A stretch of 64,000 bases of DNA from Paramyrothecium sp. XJ0827 (lineage: Eukaryota > Ascomycota > Sordariomycetes > Hypocreales > Stachybotryaceae), in NCBI GenBank assembly GCA_020881915.1, contig JAJFPB010000004.1:1-64000 (forward strand), read 5' to 3'. Of the stretch, positions 12,060 to 25,778 are shown piece after piece; the first letter of the stretch is position 1; each line of letters opens with the position of its first letter. Position numbers and translations under genes: made by a program. The notes under the pieces were generated by a model. The model was not told the origin of the DNA. It did no database searches and was given only the letters and a program-made list of their open reading frames with translations.

Positions 12060-14960
12060 ATAAGACTTTATTTCTAGAAATTAATTAAAGAATATCTTAA
12101 AGATTATATATTATTAATAGCTAGTAAATTCTAATTTAAATATAATATATAAAATCTCCTATTTATATATATAATTTCTTTTTTATAAAGTACTAAATTA
12201 CCTAGTAATTATAATCCCTTAATCTTATTCTAGATTATAATAAAGCTATAATCTCTTATATATTCCTTATTATTTATAGAAATCTTCTTTTATATAGGTT
12301 CTTATTCTTATTAAATATTTTCTTATTTTTATTTTTTTACTTCTAGTCTCTTACTTATAGCTCTTCTTTTATACTAGTATCTAGCTTAAGTTAATATATT
12401 AGAGACTAGTCTATAAATTATATTAGTAATATAGAGACTAGTCTATCTTTAAGACTAGTAGCTCTTAGGCTAATATAGTAGTTATATATTTTATTATATA
12501 AGTTTCTATAGCTTAGTTATAACCTTAGGTCAGATTATAATACTAAACTAAGAGATTATATTATAAGATATATTAAGAAATATATAATATATTAAAAGAT
12601 AAAGATATTATAATATAAACTATATAGGTTTCTAAAACCTCTACTAGTACTAATCTAATTATAGAAATTAATTTTATAGGACTTTATTATAAAGTTACTA
12701 TAATCTAAGAAACTAGAATTAAATAATAACTTTAATAATATCTTTACTATTATTAATAGATTTATAAAGTTTATATACTTTATAATTTATAATAAAATAA
12801 TTAGTACTAAAATAATAATATATTATTTTATTAAATATATTATTTTATAATATAGATTACTAAAGGAAATTATTTCTAATAAAGATATTATATTTATATT
12901 AAAATTCTAGTAGAAATTAATAATATAACTAAAGATTAATAATAAGCTAAGTACTACTTATTACTTATAAATAAATAAATAAATAAAGTACTTAAATTAA
13001 ATTATTAAAATATATTTATATTATTATATAAACTATAAATAAAATAATTAAATTAAACTATTACTAATTATATTAATTATATATAATAAATAGAAATTAG
13101 AAACTACCTAATAATTACTTTACTTTATAAATTATAGATTTAAATCTATATTTAAATAAAAAATCTAAACTAAAATAGCTAATAAAAAAGCTATAATTAA
13201 AATATAAAATATAAAAATACTATATAATATACTTAGAAAATAGTTTTATTTATTAAAAATAAAATATTTAAATTTTATAACTAAAAAAGATTAAATAAAT
13301 TAACTTTAAAGAAAAAAAATATAATTTATTTACTTAAAAAAATATAAAAATAATATAATTAAGTAATAAATTAGATTTTAAAAAATTAAAATTATTCCTA
13401 ATTATTAGAAATATTTTTTATATTATATATAAACTATATTTATTTAATATAATAAAAATATATTTAGTATTCTATATTATACTTTTAGAATTAACTAAAG
13501 ATAATAACTTTATAAAAAATAATATTAAAATCTTATTAGAAGAACTAAAATATAAAGTTAAAAGAATATTAATATAATAAATTAAAGAAAATAAAAAAAT
13601 AATATATTTTATAAAATAAAAAAATTATAATAATAATAAAAATACCTAGAAATTCCTAAAATACTTAAAAAAAAGCTAAAATAAAGCTAAAGGAATTCTA
13701 GCTATAAGTACTAAACCTAAGTTTAAAAACTTCTTCCCTAACCTAAAAGAAAACTAATTTATAGAACTAGAAATATTAGTAGTATTAAGATTATAAATAA
13801 TCTAATATTTATAGGAATTTAAAGTAATAAGAAAACCTAAAGAAGACTTAATATTATTTTTCTTATTTAATATTATTATTCTTTAATAAAATAGCTTATT
13901 ACTATAATTCTTTACTTTCTAATAAATTTTCTAGATTCTAAATAATTAGTTTATTACCTTAGTAAGCTTAAATTAGAGCTTAATTAGGCTTTTCTTAGTC
14001 TTCTTCTTCTTAGTATCTAGTTTCTTCTACTAAGTTAATAACTAAGCTATTAAATAAAAATAAAAAAATTAGTATAAGAATAAAACTAAGAAAACTAAAA
14101 TAATCTATAAGTAGAAGCTACTAGAATACTATTATAAGAATACCTATAATAGATATACTTAAGGTAATAAGATAAGCCTAAGATAAGAATCTTATATCTC
14201 TTACTATACTTAAAATAATAAATATATAGTATATTAATAAAAATAGATTTCTTAATAATATAAAATAAAAAACTTAAATACTTAGAAGACTTTTTTAAAG
14301 GCTTCTTAATATAATCTAATATAGTATTAATATAATAGTAAAAAAAAATAAAGAAAGAAGAAGGGACCTATATATATAATAAGAACTAATAATCTTAAGT
14401 ATATTTAATACTAGGCTATAAGACTTAGCCTTAGAGAGAGAAGTATTATATTATAATCTAATCTAAGATTATAACTAAGCTATAAAGTATTATATAATAT
14501 AATATATAAATACTATATTAGCCTTAAGCTACTAATCTTAGAATAAATTAGCCTCTATATTACTAATATAACTTATAGGCTAGTCCCTAATATACTAGCC
14601 TAAACTAAATACTAGTATAAAAGAAGAACTAGAAGTAAGAAACTAGAAATAAAAGAAATAAAAATAGAAAAATATCTAATAGAAATAGGGACCTATATAG
14701 AAAAAAATTCCTATAAATAATAAAAGATATATAGAAATTAAGCTAGAATAGATTATAGAATTATAACCCTATTATAAGCTATAGTAAGATTAATAGATTA
14801 TAATTACTAAATAATCTAGTACTTTAAAAAAAGAAAACTATATATATAAATAGAAGATTCTATATATTATATCTAGAATAAAATCTACTAGCTATTAATA
14901 ATATATAATCCCTAAGATATTCTTTAATTAGCTTCTAGAAATAAAATCTTATAAATTAGT
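12060..14960. repeat. Long inverted repeat of LTR-like arms
   Basis: The left arm (about 12,060-12,550) and right arm (about 14,435-14,960) are reverse complements. Shared landmarks include TATATTATTAATAGCTAGTA, GAGACTAGTCTATAAATTAT (right arm: GGGACTAGCCTATAAGTTAT) and ATAGCTTAGTTATAAYCTTAG, in inverted order. The spacer is about 1.9 kb. The arms share a core with the 0.6-kb LTRs at 17.9, 18.7 and 25.8 kb. Most differences between arms are C/T or G/A, as RIP produces. Confidence 0.75.
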
Positions 14961-15059
14961 AATAAGTAATCTATTACTGTAAGAGGGAATCCTATTTCCT
15001 ATATTAAATAATAAACTATAAAACTACCTACCCTATATTTAGGTTTAGGCCTGGTTATT

Positions 15060-15350
15060 ATATAATAGCTCTATTAAGTTCCTATATATATAGGCTAATT
15101 ATAAGCCTATAAGCCCTCTCCTAATTATATATATTTTAGACTAATAATTAGAGATATATATAGTAAAATAAATAGCTTAAGCCTTATAAGTACCTATAAT
15201 ATATTATATTATAGATATCTTTATTATTAACTTTATTATTACTATATTTAAGGTTCTAGGTATTAGATCTCCCTATTAAATTATTTTTATTATATTTAGG
15301 TCCCTATTTAAGATTCTTAAATTTAGGTTATCTTAATAAATTTCTTAATA
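15060..15350 (+). repeat. Dispersed repeat, heavily RIPed copy
   Basis: About 290 bp matching 30,565-30,860. It starts near CTATTAAGTTCCTATATATA and ends TTAGGTTATCTTAATAAATTTC. The final 100 bp (GGTTCTAGGTATTAGATCTC onward) also recurs at 27,417-27,510 and 30,930-31,034, and inverted at 27,757-27,860. Confidence 0.8.
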
Positions 15351-15465
15351 TTACTATTCTAATTTATTTTAATATAGTAATTTTAAATTATTAGGACCCC
15401 CTATTAAATATACTAAGACTTTTATTTAGTAGGGTTTTAATTTATTTAAACTTCTATTAACCCAG

Positions 15466-16096
15466 GCATTATAGATAGGCATCCTGTGATTCGTATTCGC
15501 GTTCTGGGGGAACATAATCGTCCACAAGAGTGGTTAATGCAACTATTATAGGGTCCATTATAATACGCGTCTAGGTCTCACAATGGACGCGATGCGGACC
15601 CTTGGTCATGTACAAACACTATGCTTAGTCATTTTCACGGGCCCGTGGCAATTTAAAATCCACAGGTACCCGTGATCCTAATGGCTCCCACTTACTTTAC
15701 TCGGGGCTCTGAGTCAGCAGCATAGAGAGCCATCTCGACCGTACAAAATGGTTCCTCCAAACCTTCGGGTGGCGCTGGCTCAAGCAAGGTTTCTTTCTCT
15801 CCTTTAGGCTGCTAACGAATGAAAGGACTACGTTGTAGCGAGAACTGCCCCCTCCTCTGCCCAACTGCTCCAGTTGGTGGGTGGCAGGTGATTGGTGTGG
15901 CGGTATGGTCGGAGTCAAAATGTTGTGGCGTGTTGCGCTCTGTGGCATGCGGGTCACATCAGTTATTCTCCTTTCCCCTCCATCATCAATCCCAACGAAG
16001 TTCCCTCCAACTTACCATCATCACCGCCTACGGCACTCTTGTGCCGTGGAAACGCAATGATTGAGAGGATGCACAACAAGTGAGATTGGATTTTAC
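15466..16096. other. Normal-composition flank upstream of the membrane protein gene
   Basis: Composition jumps to ordinary G+C at about 15,466, directly after the AT block. No open frame shows recognisable content. The stretch probably holds the original upstream region of the gene starting at 16,097. Confidence 0.5.
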
Positions 16097-17342
16097 ATGG
16101 CCCTCAATACAAGCTACCCTGGCACGGTGCCGCCGCCGCCCGGGATAACACCAAACTTGGATCCTTCATACACCAGCGGACAACGACTGACCATTGGTGT
16201 CGCCATCGCCTGTGTCGGCTTGGGGTCTTTGTTCTTCTTTGTGAGAGTCTTTGTCAAGCTTCGCATAGTGCGGGCGATACTGGTGGAAGATGGTAAGGGT
16301 TTCTTGAGCTCTTGACATGTTGCTTGTCATAACTTTACTAACTCGGGGAATATTCAGTATCATGTACTCTCGCTTGGGTGAACCAACCCACCATTGACTC
16401 CTTGAGGGGTCGGCTTGCTAACGATGTATTCCATAGGTTTTAGTCACGATGTATGTATCGTGCATGATCCCACGTAAGTTTGCCAAGAACGAACACGCCG
16501 AGATTCATGCTGACTCTGGTCCTAGTGGCTCATTACGGCTTAGGTCGCCATGCCTGGAACATTTCGCCTGGGTCTTTCTCGCGGTTTTTGAGGGTGAGTC
16601 TCTATTAATTCAAATATATACTGCGTCATGAACCCCTCCCCATATTCCCCAATATCCCTATGTACTGACTTCTTAGTGGGCATACATCGGCGCGATATTT
16701 TACAACCCTGCTGCATTCTTTACCAAAGTCACGCTACTGCTTCTCATCGCCCGTATCTTCACCGTCAGGAGAGGTGTATCCGCAGCGATTTACGTCTTCA
16801 TCGCACTGTTTTTCGTGGCCTACTTTATCTTTGTCATACTAAAGATCATTATCTGCAACCCTATCCCATCATATTGGGATTTGAATATCCACGGCAAATG
16901 CCTCGATCAACGCGCTATATTTCTCATAGATACTTCAATAGCCATGGTTACGGATATGATAATATTACTAGTGCCGATTCCCTTGGCTTGGTCAATGCGA
17001 CTTTCCTTCGGCAAGAGGCTGAAGATCATTTTGGTTATGGGCATTGGGGGCATCGCAGTCGGTCTTACGGTGTGGCGGTTCATCCTCACTCTTCCGCACA
17101 ACCAGGTTACGGATGGCACTTGGTCATTCATCCCTTCAACGGTCGCGACGTTAGTAACGCTTCATATAATTGACAGAGACGGTATAAGGACTGACGCGAT
17201 GAAAAGGGCCATGGAGCTGACCATTGGGCTCATATGCTCATGTATCCCGGCTGTTAATATCCTCGTCGAGAGAAGACGGTGCCCAAATTATACTTCGGCT
17301 GGCGTCACCTTATGGAACGGTGGTACTAATATAGGACCCTAA
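16097..17342 (+). CDS. Fungal rhodopsin-domain integral membrane protein, 3' truncated
   Basis: Five exons give one continuous frame: 16,097-16,292, 16,358-16,377, 16,437-16,473, 16,526-16,593 and 16,677-17,342. All introns are GT-AG and all phases agree. The protein (about 328 aa as read) starts MALNTSYPGTVPPPPG and has seven hydrophobic segments. Family hallmarks are visible: HYGLGRHAWN after the third segment, AYIGAIFYNPAAFFTKV, the glycine-rich MGIGGIAVG, and ELTIGLICSCIPAVN near the end. This is the fungal rhodopsin-domain (SAT4-like) family of plasma-membrane proteins, whose biochemical role is mostly unknown. The stop at 17,340 lies exactly where sequence turns AT-rich, so the usual cytosolic tail is missing. 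The gene probably lost its 3' end to the inserted or expanded repeat block. It may be a relic or still expressed. Confidence 0.8.
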
Positions 17343-17864
17343 GTTATTATAATGAAATAGATATAACTTATTAATTAAATATTTATATTAATAAGATTTC
17401 GGAATATTTTAATAATAATAGTATTTTTAAAAGAATTCTATATAATTATTTTAGTGTTTTAGAAATTAAATTAAATATTAATTCTAGAATTCTTAGAATT
17501 AGTTTTATATAAAGAATATTAATTATATTAAGAGGGGAAGATATTTATCTTTAAAGAAATATTTTTAAAATAAGTAATTCTTTATTATTATTTAAGTAAA
17601 TTAATATTAATAACCTTTTAGTTACTTTATATCTTAATCTTTTAATTACTTTAAATTTATTTTCTTAGGCCTAGAAAAATATATTATACCTAAATATCTT
17701 ATAACTAAGGCTTTCTTCTTAAGGTAAATATCTTAATAGCAAATTCTTAAGTATCTTATATAGGGGCTACTATAGAATTACTTCTAATTACTCTAAAAAT
17801 GGGCTTAAAAAACTTAAATTAAATATAAGTAAAGATAAAGATAATACCTCCTACTTATATATAA

Positions 17865-18512
17865 TAATCTGGGGTAGCCTTATACTAAAAGATATAAAGT
17901 AACTAAGGATTATTAGGGTTTATTTATCCTTAGATAGAATAATAGAAAAGTATCTAAAGTATATAAGGGGGTTATTACTAGTCTATAAGAGAATAGTATA
18001 GTAAAGATTATCTTAGGGACTATATATTATTAATAGCTAGTAATTTCCTATTTATTCTAAGGTAGAATTCTCCTATTTATATATTTATTATAATTACTTT
18101 ATTGGGGTAATTACTAGTATACTTAGTTTAATATACTTAGTTATAGTATATAAGTATATATATATAATTAGCCCTTTCTTTACTTAGTATTATATAGGAA
18201 TTTACCTATATTCTTAGTTCTAAGGTAATTAGGTACTAGCCCCTTTTCTACTTTATTAAGTAGGGACTATATTCTACTAAATCCCTAGAATAGTAGCTAT
18301 ATTATATCTAATATATTCCCTTATTATTTATCTAAATCTCTAATTATATTAGTTCTATATAACTATATTCTTAGTAAGAACTAGTATATATTTAAGTTAT
18401 AATCTACTAATTAGTTTATTTAGTTTTTCTATATAGTATTTATTATAATTAGTATAGATTATATTTATTCTAGACTAGCTTAGTTATAGGATTAATATAG
18501 ATTATAATATAA
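17865..18512 (-). repeat. Solo LTR of the gypsy-type element
   Basis: About 648 bp matching the LTRs at 18,647 and 25,779, with the same landmarks: GGGGTAGCCTTATAC, TAAGGATTATTAGGGTTTAT, ACTATATATTATTAATAGCT and a terminal CTTAGTTATAGGATTAATATAG. No internal sequence lies on its left. It is the most RIP-altered at its right end: the 18,647 copy keeps GGGGTTAGTGCGGGTT there. Confidence 0.75.
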
Positions 18513-18646
18513 TACTTCCCTTCCTAAGGCCTACTCTAGAGATCTAGCTATTTCTTTATATAAATTAGGTAGATTCCTAGATTTCTTTATTATAGCTTAG
18601 TAAGTATTTCTTCTTCTTTTCCCTCCCTTATAATAATCTTAGAGTA

Positions 18647-19230
18647 TGATAATTAGGGGTAGCCTTATACTGGGAGATATAAGGTAACTAAGGATTATTG
18701 GGGTTTATTTATTCTTAGATAGAATAATAGGAAAGTATCTAAAGTATATAAGGGGTTATTACTAATCTATAAGAGAATAGTATAATAAAGATTATTTTAG
18801 GGACTATATATTATTAATAGCTATTAAGTATCTATAGAGTATATATAAGAGACTTACTATCTATATAATTATCTATACTTACTAGATTACTATAATTCTT
18901 TTTAATTACTATAAGTATTTACTTACTATAATCTTTTTTACTAATACTATTCCTAAAGTATCTTTTTACTTTACTAAGTAAATACTATATTCTTACTAAG
19001 CTCTAGAATAGCTATAGTATTATATTTAATATATTCTCCTATTATATACCTAAATCTTTTACTCTATTAGTTCTATATAATTATATTCTTAGTAAGAGTA
19101 GATATTGCCTTAAGCTATAGTCTATAAGCTAGTTCCTTTATTCCTTCTATATAGTATTTATTATAGCCTAAATAGGTTATAATTATTCTGTTCTAGCTTA
19201 GTTATGGGGTTAGTGCGGGTTGTAATATAG
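18647..19230 (-). repeat. 3' LTR of the gypsy-type element
   Basis: This copy retains the less mutated end CTTAGTTATGGGGTTAGTGC-GGGTTGTAATATA. Some middle segments seen in the other copies are shorter or absent here, so it is about 65 bp shorter. Confidence 0.75.
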
Positions 19231-21929
19231 AGGCTACTATTTATTATTATCTTTATATTAATACTATTTTTAGATTTAGTTTTACTATTATACCTTATAC
19301 TTATTATTACTTAAAGGGTATAAAGTATAAAATACTATCTAAATTAAAGTATTACTAAATATATACTTATCTTAATTATTTTTATAATTTAATAAATATC
19401 TCCCTAATATTTTATAGGTTCTTTCTTTTATATATTCCCTAATTCTTACTAATTATAACTTAATTTATTAAATAATTAATAAGAATAAGAAACTAAAGAA
19501 AAAGAAAATTAAAGTAAAGAAAGAGTTACTTTATTATTAAGTTACTTTCTTTAAGTCCCTAGCTTATCTAATATAACTATATTATTAGTACTAAGCTTTA
19601 AAGAATAAAAGTACTTACTTAGTAGAGAGTACTAAGACTAAGAAGGAGGTTCTTATTAAAGAAATAGAGATTATTTTTAATATTTAATTCTTAGCTTATT
19701 TTAATATTACTTTTTCTCTAAATATAGATTAGTAGGCCTTAGATTTTAAAGCTTTATTTAATTTTAGAATTTCTTTAGTTTTAAGCTAGCTTTATTTAAG
19801 TACTTAGGTAGTTCTTAAGTATTTTTATTTTTATTATAATTTTTTTATTTAATAAAATATAATTCTTCTTTATTTTTAGTTTATTTATATATAAGTATTT
19901 ATTTTATTTTATATTTTTCTTCTTCTATAAGTACCTTAATAATTTCTTCTATAGATTTATTATTTAATATAAATTCTAAAAGTATAATATAAAATACTAG
20001 GTAGTATTTTATTATATTAAGTAACTCTAGTTTATAATTAATATCTTTAATTTTATATAAGGTTTTAAAGGATTTAAGTTTTTTATAATCTAATTTATTA
20101 CTTAGTTATATTATTTTTATATTTTTTTTAAGTAAGTAAACTATATTTCTTTCTTTAAAGATTAGCTCTAGTAATCTTTTTATATTATAATATTTCTTTA
20201 TTTTCTAATTTATAAATAAAATTTCTTATTTTATTATATTATATAGTTATTTAAGTTCTTTTATTTTAATAATAGCTAATTTATTAAGAGGTTCTTTATA
20301 TTTAATATACTTAATAGTTAGTTTAAATCTATAATTTATATAGAATAATAATATTTTAGTAGTTTCTAACTTAATACTATTATAGTAGTATTATATTATA
20401 GGTAGTTATTTTATTTAGTCTTTTTATTAGTAATTAATATAATAATAGAGATATTATTCTAAGATTTAATTTATATATTTTATTTATTTATTTATTTATA
20501 GGTAGTAGGTAGTACTTAATTTATAATTAATATTTAAAAGAGCTACTAATTCTTATTAGAACTTAAATATAAATATAGATTCTTTATTAGAAATAATTTC
20601 TTCTAGTATATTATATTAACTTATAATATACTTATAAAAGTAATATATTATATCTTTAATATTTATTACCTTATTATAAGTAATAAAATAGGTATATTTA
20701 GTAAGTTTATTAATAATAATAAAAATACTATTATAGTTATCTTTAGAGCTTAATTTCTTTAATTAGGGGAACTTAATAATAAAGTCCTATAAAATTAATT
20801 ACTAAGGTTTAGTTAGTACTAGTAATAATTTAAGATATTTATAAGATTTATATCTTAAGGCTTTAGTTTTATTATAAATATTATATTTCTTTATAACTCT
20901 CTCTATATCTTTCTTTATTTTAAAGTAATTATATATTTAATATATTACTTCTATAGTTTTTTTAATTCCCTTATATCTAATAGTATAGTACCTATAGATT
21001 TTAATTAGGATTTCTTCTTATATTTCTTCTAGAATCTATATTTAGTTATTATATATAGGTACTATACTATATTCTATACTTACTTCTATAAGTACTTCTA
21101 TAATATATATAATATATTTTTTATTTTATTTTCTAATTTTATTATACTATTTATTTTCTATTTTAATTCTATATATTTTAATTAAATTAATAGTTTTTTA
21201 TTTATAATTCTTTTTTAAGTTAAGATCTAGTAATTACTATATTACCTTAGGGATTTCTTACTTATATTTATTTTTTTAGCTTAGTATATTAGTATATTTA
21301 TTCTTAAATCCTTTTTAATAAATAATTTTATAATTAAAAAATATAAGTATTTCTATATAATAAATTTATTTTACTATTAAAGTTTATATTATAGTAAAGT
21401 AAATAATATTTTAGTAATTAATATAGATCTTAATCTTATATTCTATATCTATAAAATAATATTAGAATTCTTTAAATACTTTAATAATTATTATAAATTC
21501 TTTATTATAAATAAAGTAGTAAAGTAGGGATTTATTAATTTTCTTAAACTAAAAAGTAATAAAATATAGGAATTTATTATTTTCTATTTACCTAATAGTA
21601 GTACTAAGGGTATAATTAGAGGTATTAGTTTCTAGAATAATTTATTTCTTTAGATTAAAAGTTATTAAAATAAATTTATTAGTAATTTATTCTTTAATTT
21701 CTTTAAAGACTTATTAGGTCTCTAAGGTCTACTTAAAGAATATATCTTTTTTAATTAGATCTATTAGTAATTTAGTAATTTTCTTAAAGTATTTAATAAA
21801 GTATTTATAGTAATTTATAAATCCTAGGAAACTTTAGATATCTTTAATATAATCTATAGGGGGCTTCTATTCTTTAATTACTATAATTTTACTTTTTTTT
21901 ATTTAAATCTTATTAAATTAAATAATATA

Positions 21930-22420
21930 TCTAAGGAAGTCTACTTTATATATATAGAAATTACTTTTAGTAGATTCTACTAAGAGTTTAGTATTTTATA
22001 GTACCTAAAGTACTTTATATATATATTCTTTATATTATTCTTTATTCTCTAAGAAAATAAATATATTATTTAAGTAAATAATAATAAAGTTATTTATAAA
22101 TTCTCTTAGAATATAATTAATTATATATTAAAATATAATTAGTATATTAATTAAGCTAAATAATATTACTAAGATTTTAAAAAATCTAAATTTTATATAA
22201 AATATAATTTTCTATTTATTTCCTTTCTTTATTTTAATTAGATTATAAGTACCTTTAAGATTAAGTATAATAAAAATTATTTTATTATATAAATAATCTC
22301 TTATTTTAGTAATAAGAGATAGAAATATTTTATTTTTAATAGTAATATTATTAAATTAGTAGTAATTTATATATAAGTAGAGTTTTTTATTCTTTTTTAA
22401 AATAAATATAATAAGATATT
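21930..22420 (-). pseudogene. Reverse transcriptase domain remnant (Ty3/gypsy)
   Basis: Read on the minus strand and counting stops as RIP products, the frame gives LYLYINYY, LNLKGTYNLIKIK and FINNFIIIYLNNIFIF, then KLLVESTKSNFYIYKVDFL. These match in order the Ty3/gypsy landmarks for the YRGLN, D-L-x-x-A/G-Y, YLDD and F-LG-x-I blocks. The catalytic YLDD now reads YLNN (GAT to AAT), and several Gln codons have become stops (CAA to TAA). Both changes are the transitions RIP makes. The domain is non-functional. Confidence 0.88.
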
Positions 22421-25400
22421 TAATAAATAATATTAATTATTAAATATATTCTTTTTTAAGGTTCTTATTAATATATTTTTTTAATATTCTTAGTTCTTTA
22501 GTATTAAGATTATAAATTAATAGGAAGTAGATCTTTTTTTTATTAATTAAGTAGATTTTATAATTTTATTTTAAGTATTTAGGGAATCTACTTTTTAGAT
22601 TTTTTATAAATAGCTTTATATATTTATAGTACTTTTTTAGGATATTTATAAGCCTATTTTCTACTTCTTATTTTACTTATATTTACTTCTTAATACTATA
22701 TATAAGAATATAAATAAGATTAATTACTTTTTATTTATAGGTAAATATTACTTAGTTCTATTTATATTATATACTAGATTATATTTTATTATTAGTTAAT
22801 ACTTTAGCTTTTACCTAATAATTTTTCTATTTTAGGAAAATCTCTTTCTTCCTAAATAGGGTTTTATTATAAATATTTATTTCTTTTTTTTTCTTTAGTT
22901 TTCTTTTCTTTATTTAAGGTAATTATAATTTTATTATTATAACTTAGCTATTATTTTAATTAAAGGTAAATCTTTAGTTCTTTAGTTATAGTTTATTTAG
23001 AAATATATTAGATTATACTTATATTATATTAAGGATAATATTATAAGTAGTTCTTTATATTATTATATAAAGAATTATTTCTTTATTTATTAGTTTCTTA
23101 TTATAAATAAAAGAGATTTCTTTTATATTTATAGCTTTATATAATATTTCTTTCCTTCTCTATAGGATTTTATATTAGTTTATAAAATTAGGATTAATAT
23201 AATTTTCCTTAGTACTAATATTTATCCTAATATTAATAGTTATATTCTAAATTATAAAATTAATATAATACCCTTACTATTCTATTTATCTTTGCTTTTA
23301 AACTATAGTAATAGTTTATTATTTCTTTTTATTACCTTATAATCTAATTATAATTAATAGATCTTATTTTTTATTTAATTACTTTATATTAGAATTCTAT
23401 TAATTCTTTATTTAGTTTCTTTAATACTAATAAGTAGTTTATTACTTATTTTCTTTATATAAATAATATACTTATAGTAGATTTAATATAAGTAGTAATA
23501 TTCTTTATACTTCTAGATATACTTTTTTTTTATAGTACCTATTATCTTAGGTTCTATTTCTCTATAAAGATATATTCTTTTTACTTTATATTTTTTATAA
23601 TTATAGTAGTAATATAGATTATTTTCTATATAACTAATCTCTATAGGGCTAGATTTAGTTCTATAGGTAATAGGGGTTTTTTTCTTATAATTATAAATAA
23701 AGTACTTTATTCTATAGTAATATTTTCTTCTTAGAAGCCTATTAAGAAATTATAAGATTATTATTTTAATATATTTATAATCTTTATTTAAAAGTATATT
23801 CTTTAATTAAATATACTCTCTTCTATACTTACCTTAGAGTTTATAAAATTAATTAATCTTTATTTAATAGTATATTTAGTATTTATTAGTTTTATAGATT
23901 TCTTTTACTTTAAAGTAATATTCTTTAAAATATTTCTTACTTAATTTAAGAATTATAATTTAATACCTAAGGTAATATATTTTAATCTTCTAGTAAGGTA
24001 TTTCCTTAAATATATAGGGGTTTTCTATTTTAGTACCTTATATATATATAGGGAATATATTTTATTTTATTTTAGTAGTAAAGTAAATTAAATATTAATA
24101 TACTATATAAAATATCTATAAGATTTTATTATATTTATAGTAATTAGAATTAAATAAGGGATTATATTAAGAGTTAATAGTAAATCTTACTTCTTATAGA
24201 CTTATAGTTACTTTTATAATTACTACTTAAATATATACTTTCTAATCTTTAAAGAGTAGATTATATTACTTAATTCTAGCTTTAATTAGTATATAATTAA
24301 GTAGAAGTGAGATACCTTTAGTAGTTCCTATACTAGATTCTAATTTATTATCTAAGGGTTTATTAATTATAGGGGTTCTTTATAGTAAATTAATTAGGCT
24401 AATAATATTAAAGATATTTTTAATTATTATTTATTAATTAGGGATTTTCTTAGTAGATTCCTATTTAATAATAATATTAATTAATTATTTCTTGATTATA
24501 TTAATATTATACTAGTCTTCTTAGACTAGCTAGAAATAGGTTTTTTTTTTATTTTATAGTTTACTTTAGTAATTATAGATATAATATTCTTTCTTTTTAT
24601 AATTATAATATATAAATTCTTTATTAGCCTTCTAGATTATATTAATTTCTATAGGCCCTAATATAGTTCTAAAGGAAGTAGAAATAAATTTTTTCTTTTT
24701 CTAGTTTACTTAGTAGGGGATTTTAAAGCTTTATACTTTATTTTCTTACTTTTTTTTCTTATAGTATTCTTAGTTATAGTTATTAATTTCTACTACTTTA
24801 TATATATTTTTTAATAATAAGATTTTATTATACTTAACTTTAATAAATTTATTTTTTATATTAGGCTTAATCCTATTATAGAAGGTTTTTTTTAGAATAT
24901 TTTCTAGCTAATAGAGTAATATAATAATATAGAGGAACTTAGTAATAAACTTAGTATAGGATTTTATTTATTTAAGTAAGTTAAGGACTTATTTAGTATT
25001 ATATATCTTATTAGTAGTCCTAAAGATATATCTAATTTCTTCTTTAAATATTTAGAAACTTAAAAAAATAAATTTTATTTATTTTATTTAGAAAATAGAA
25101 GTATTATTAATATAATCTTAAAAAGTAAATTTAAACTAGATTTATATTTTTTTAATTAAATTATAAACTATAAATATAACTTTATTATAGTCTTATATAA
25201 AAAGTAAGAAATAATTTAAGTAATATACTTTAAGTAATATAATAAATATTTAGAGCTTACTTAAGGTACTATTAAAAGGCTTAGGCTTCCTAGTTTATAG
25301 AATAGCTCTTAGGTCCTTTTAGATTTTTATTATTCTACTAAGGTTTATACTTTAGAGTTATTTTAGTATTTCTTTATTTCTCTTAGATTTTTTTATATAG

Positions 25401-25778
25401 AGCTATATTATTTTAGCTATTTTCTTTTTTAGGTTCTTAATAAATTACTTAAGCTTATAGACTTATTAAATATTAAGGATATTATCTTAGAATTAATTAA
25501 GTTTTTTATTAGTAATTTAGATATTTTTCTAGATTTTTATTTATAAGGTAGTAATTTTATTATTATTATTAGAATCTAATTATAAAACTAGATCTTTATT
25601 TATAATAATATTATCTCCTAAGGGGGTTTTCTTAGGAATAACCTTAGTAGGTAGAGGCCTTAGTACTATAAAGTAGGCTATTTCCTTTCTCTTAGAGATT
25701 AACTTAATTAATTTACTTATTATTTTTAATATTACTTTAGGTATAATAATATTACTTAGAATAAGAGCTATTAATATA

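Larger units (their letters stand above)
8560..15465. repeat. AT-rich RIP-decayed transposon block 1
   Basis: About 6.9 kb with very low G+C, no open frames of note and almost no CpG. Stop codons occur in every frame. The left half is featureless A/T sequence. From about 12,060 rightwards, LTR-like segments shared with block 2 can be recognised (listed separately). The composition change at both edges is abrupt. Confidence 0.9.

Noticed and set aside
13930..14180. Possible gag zinc-knuckle remnant in the spacer of the first inverted repeat
   Set aside because: A Cys-x2-Cys-x4-His-x4-Cys pattern could only be imagined by reversing RIP at several positions, and the spacing did not fit.
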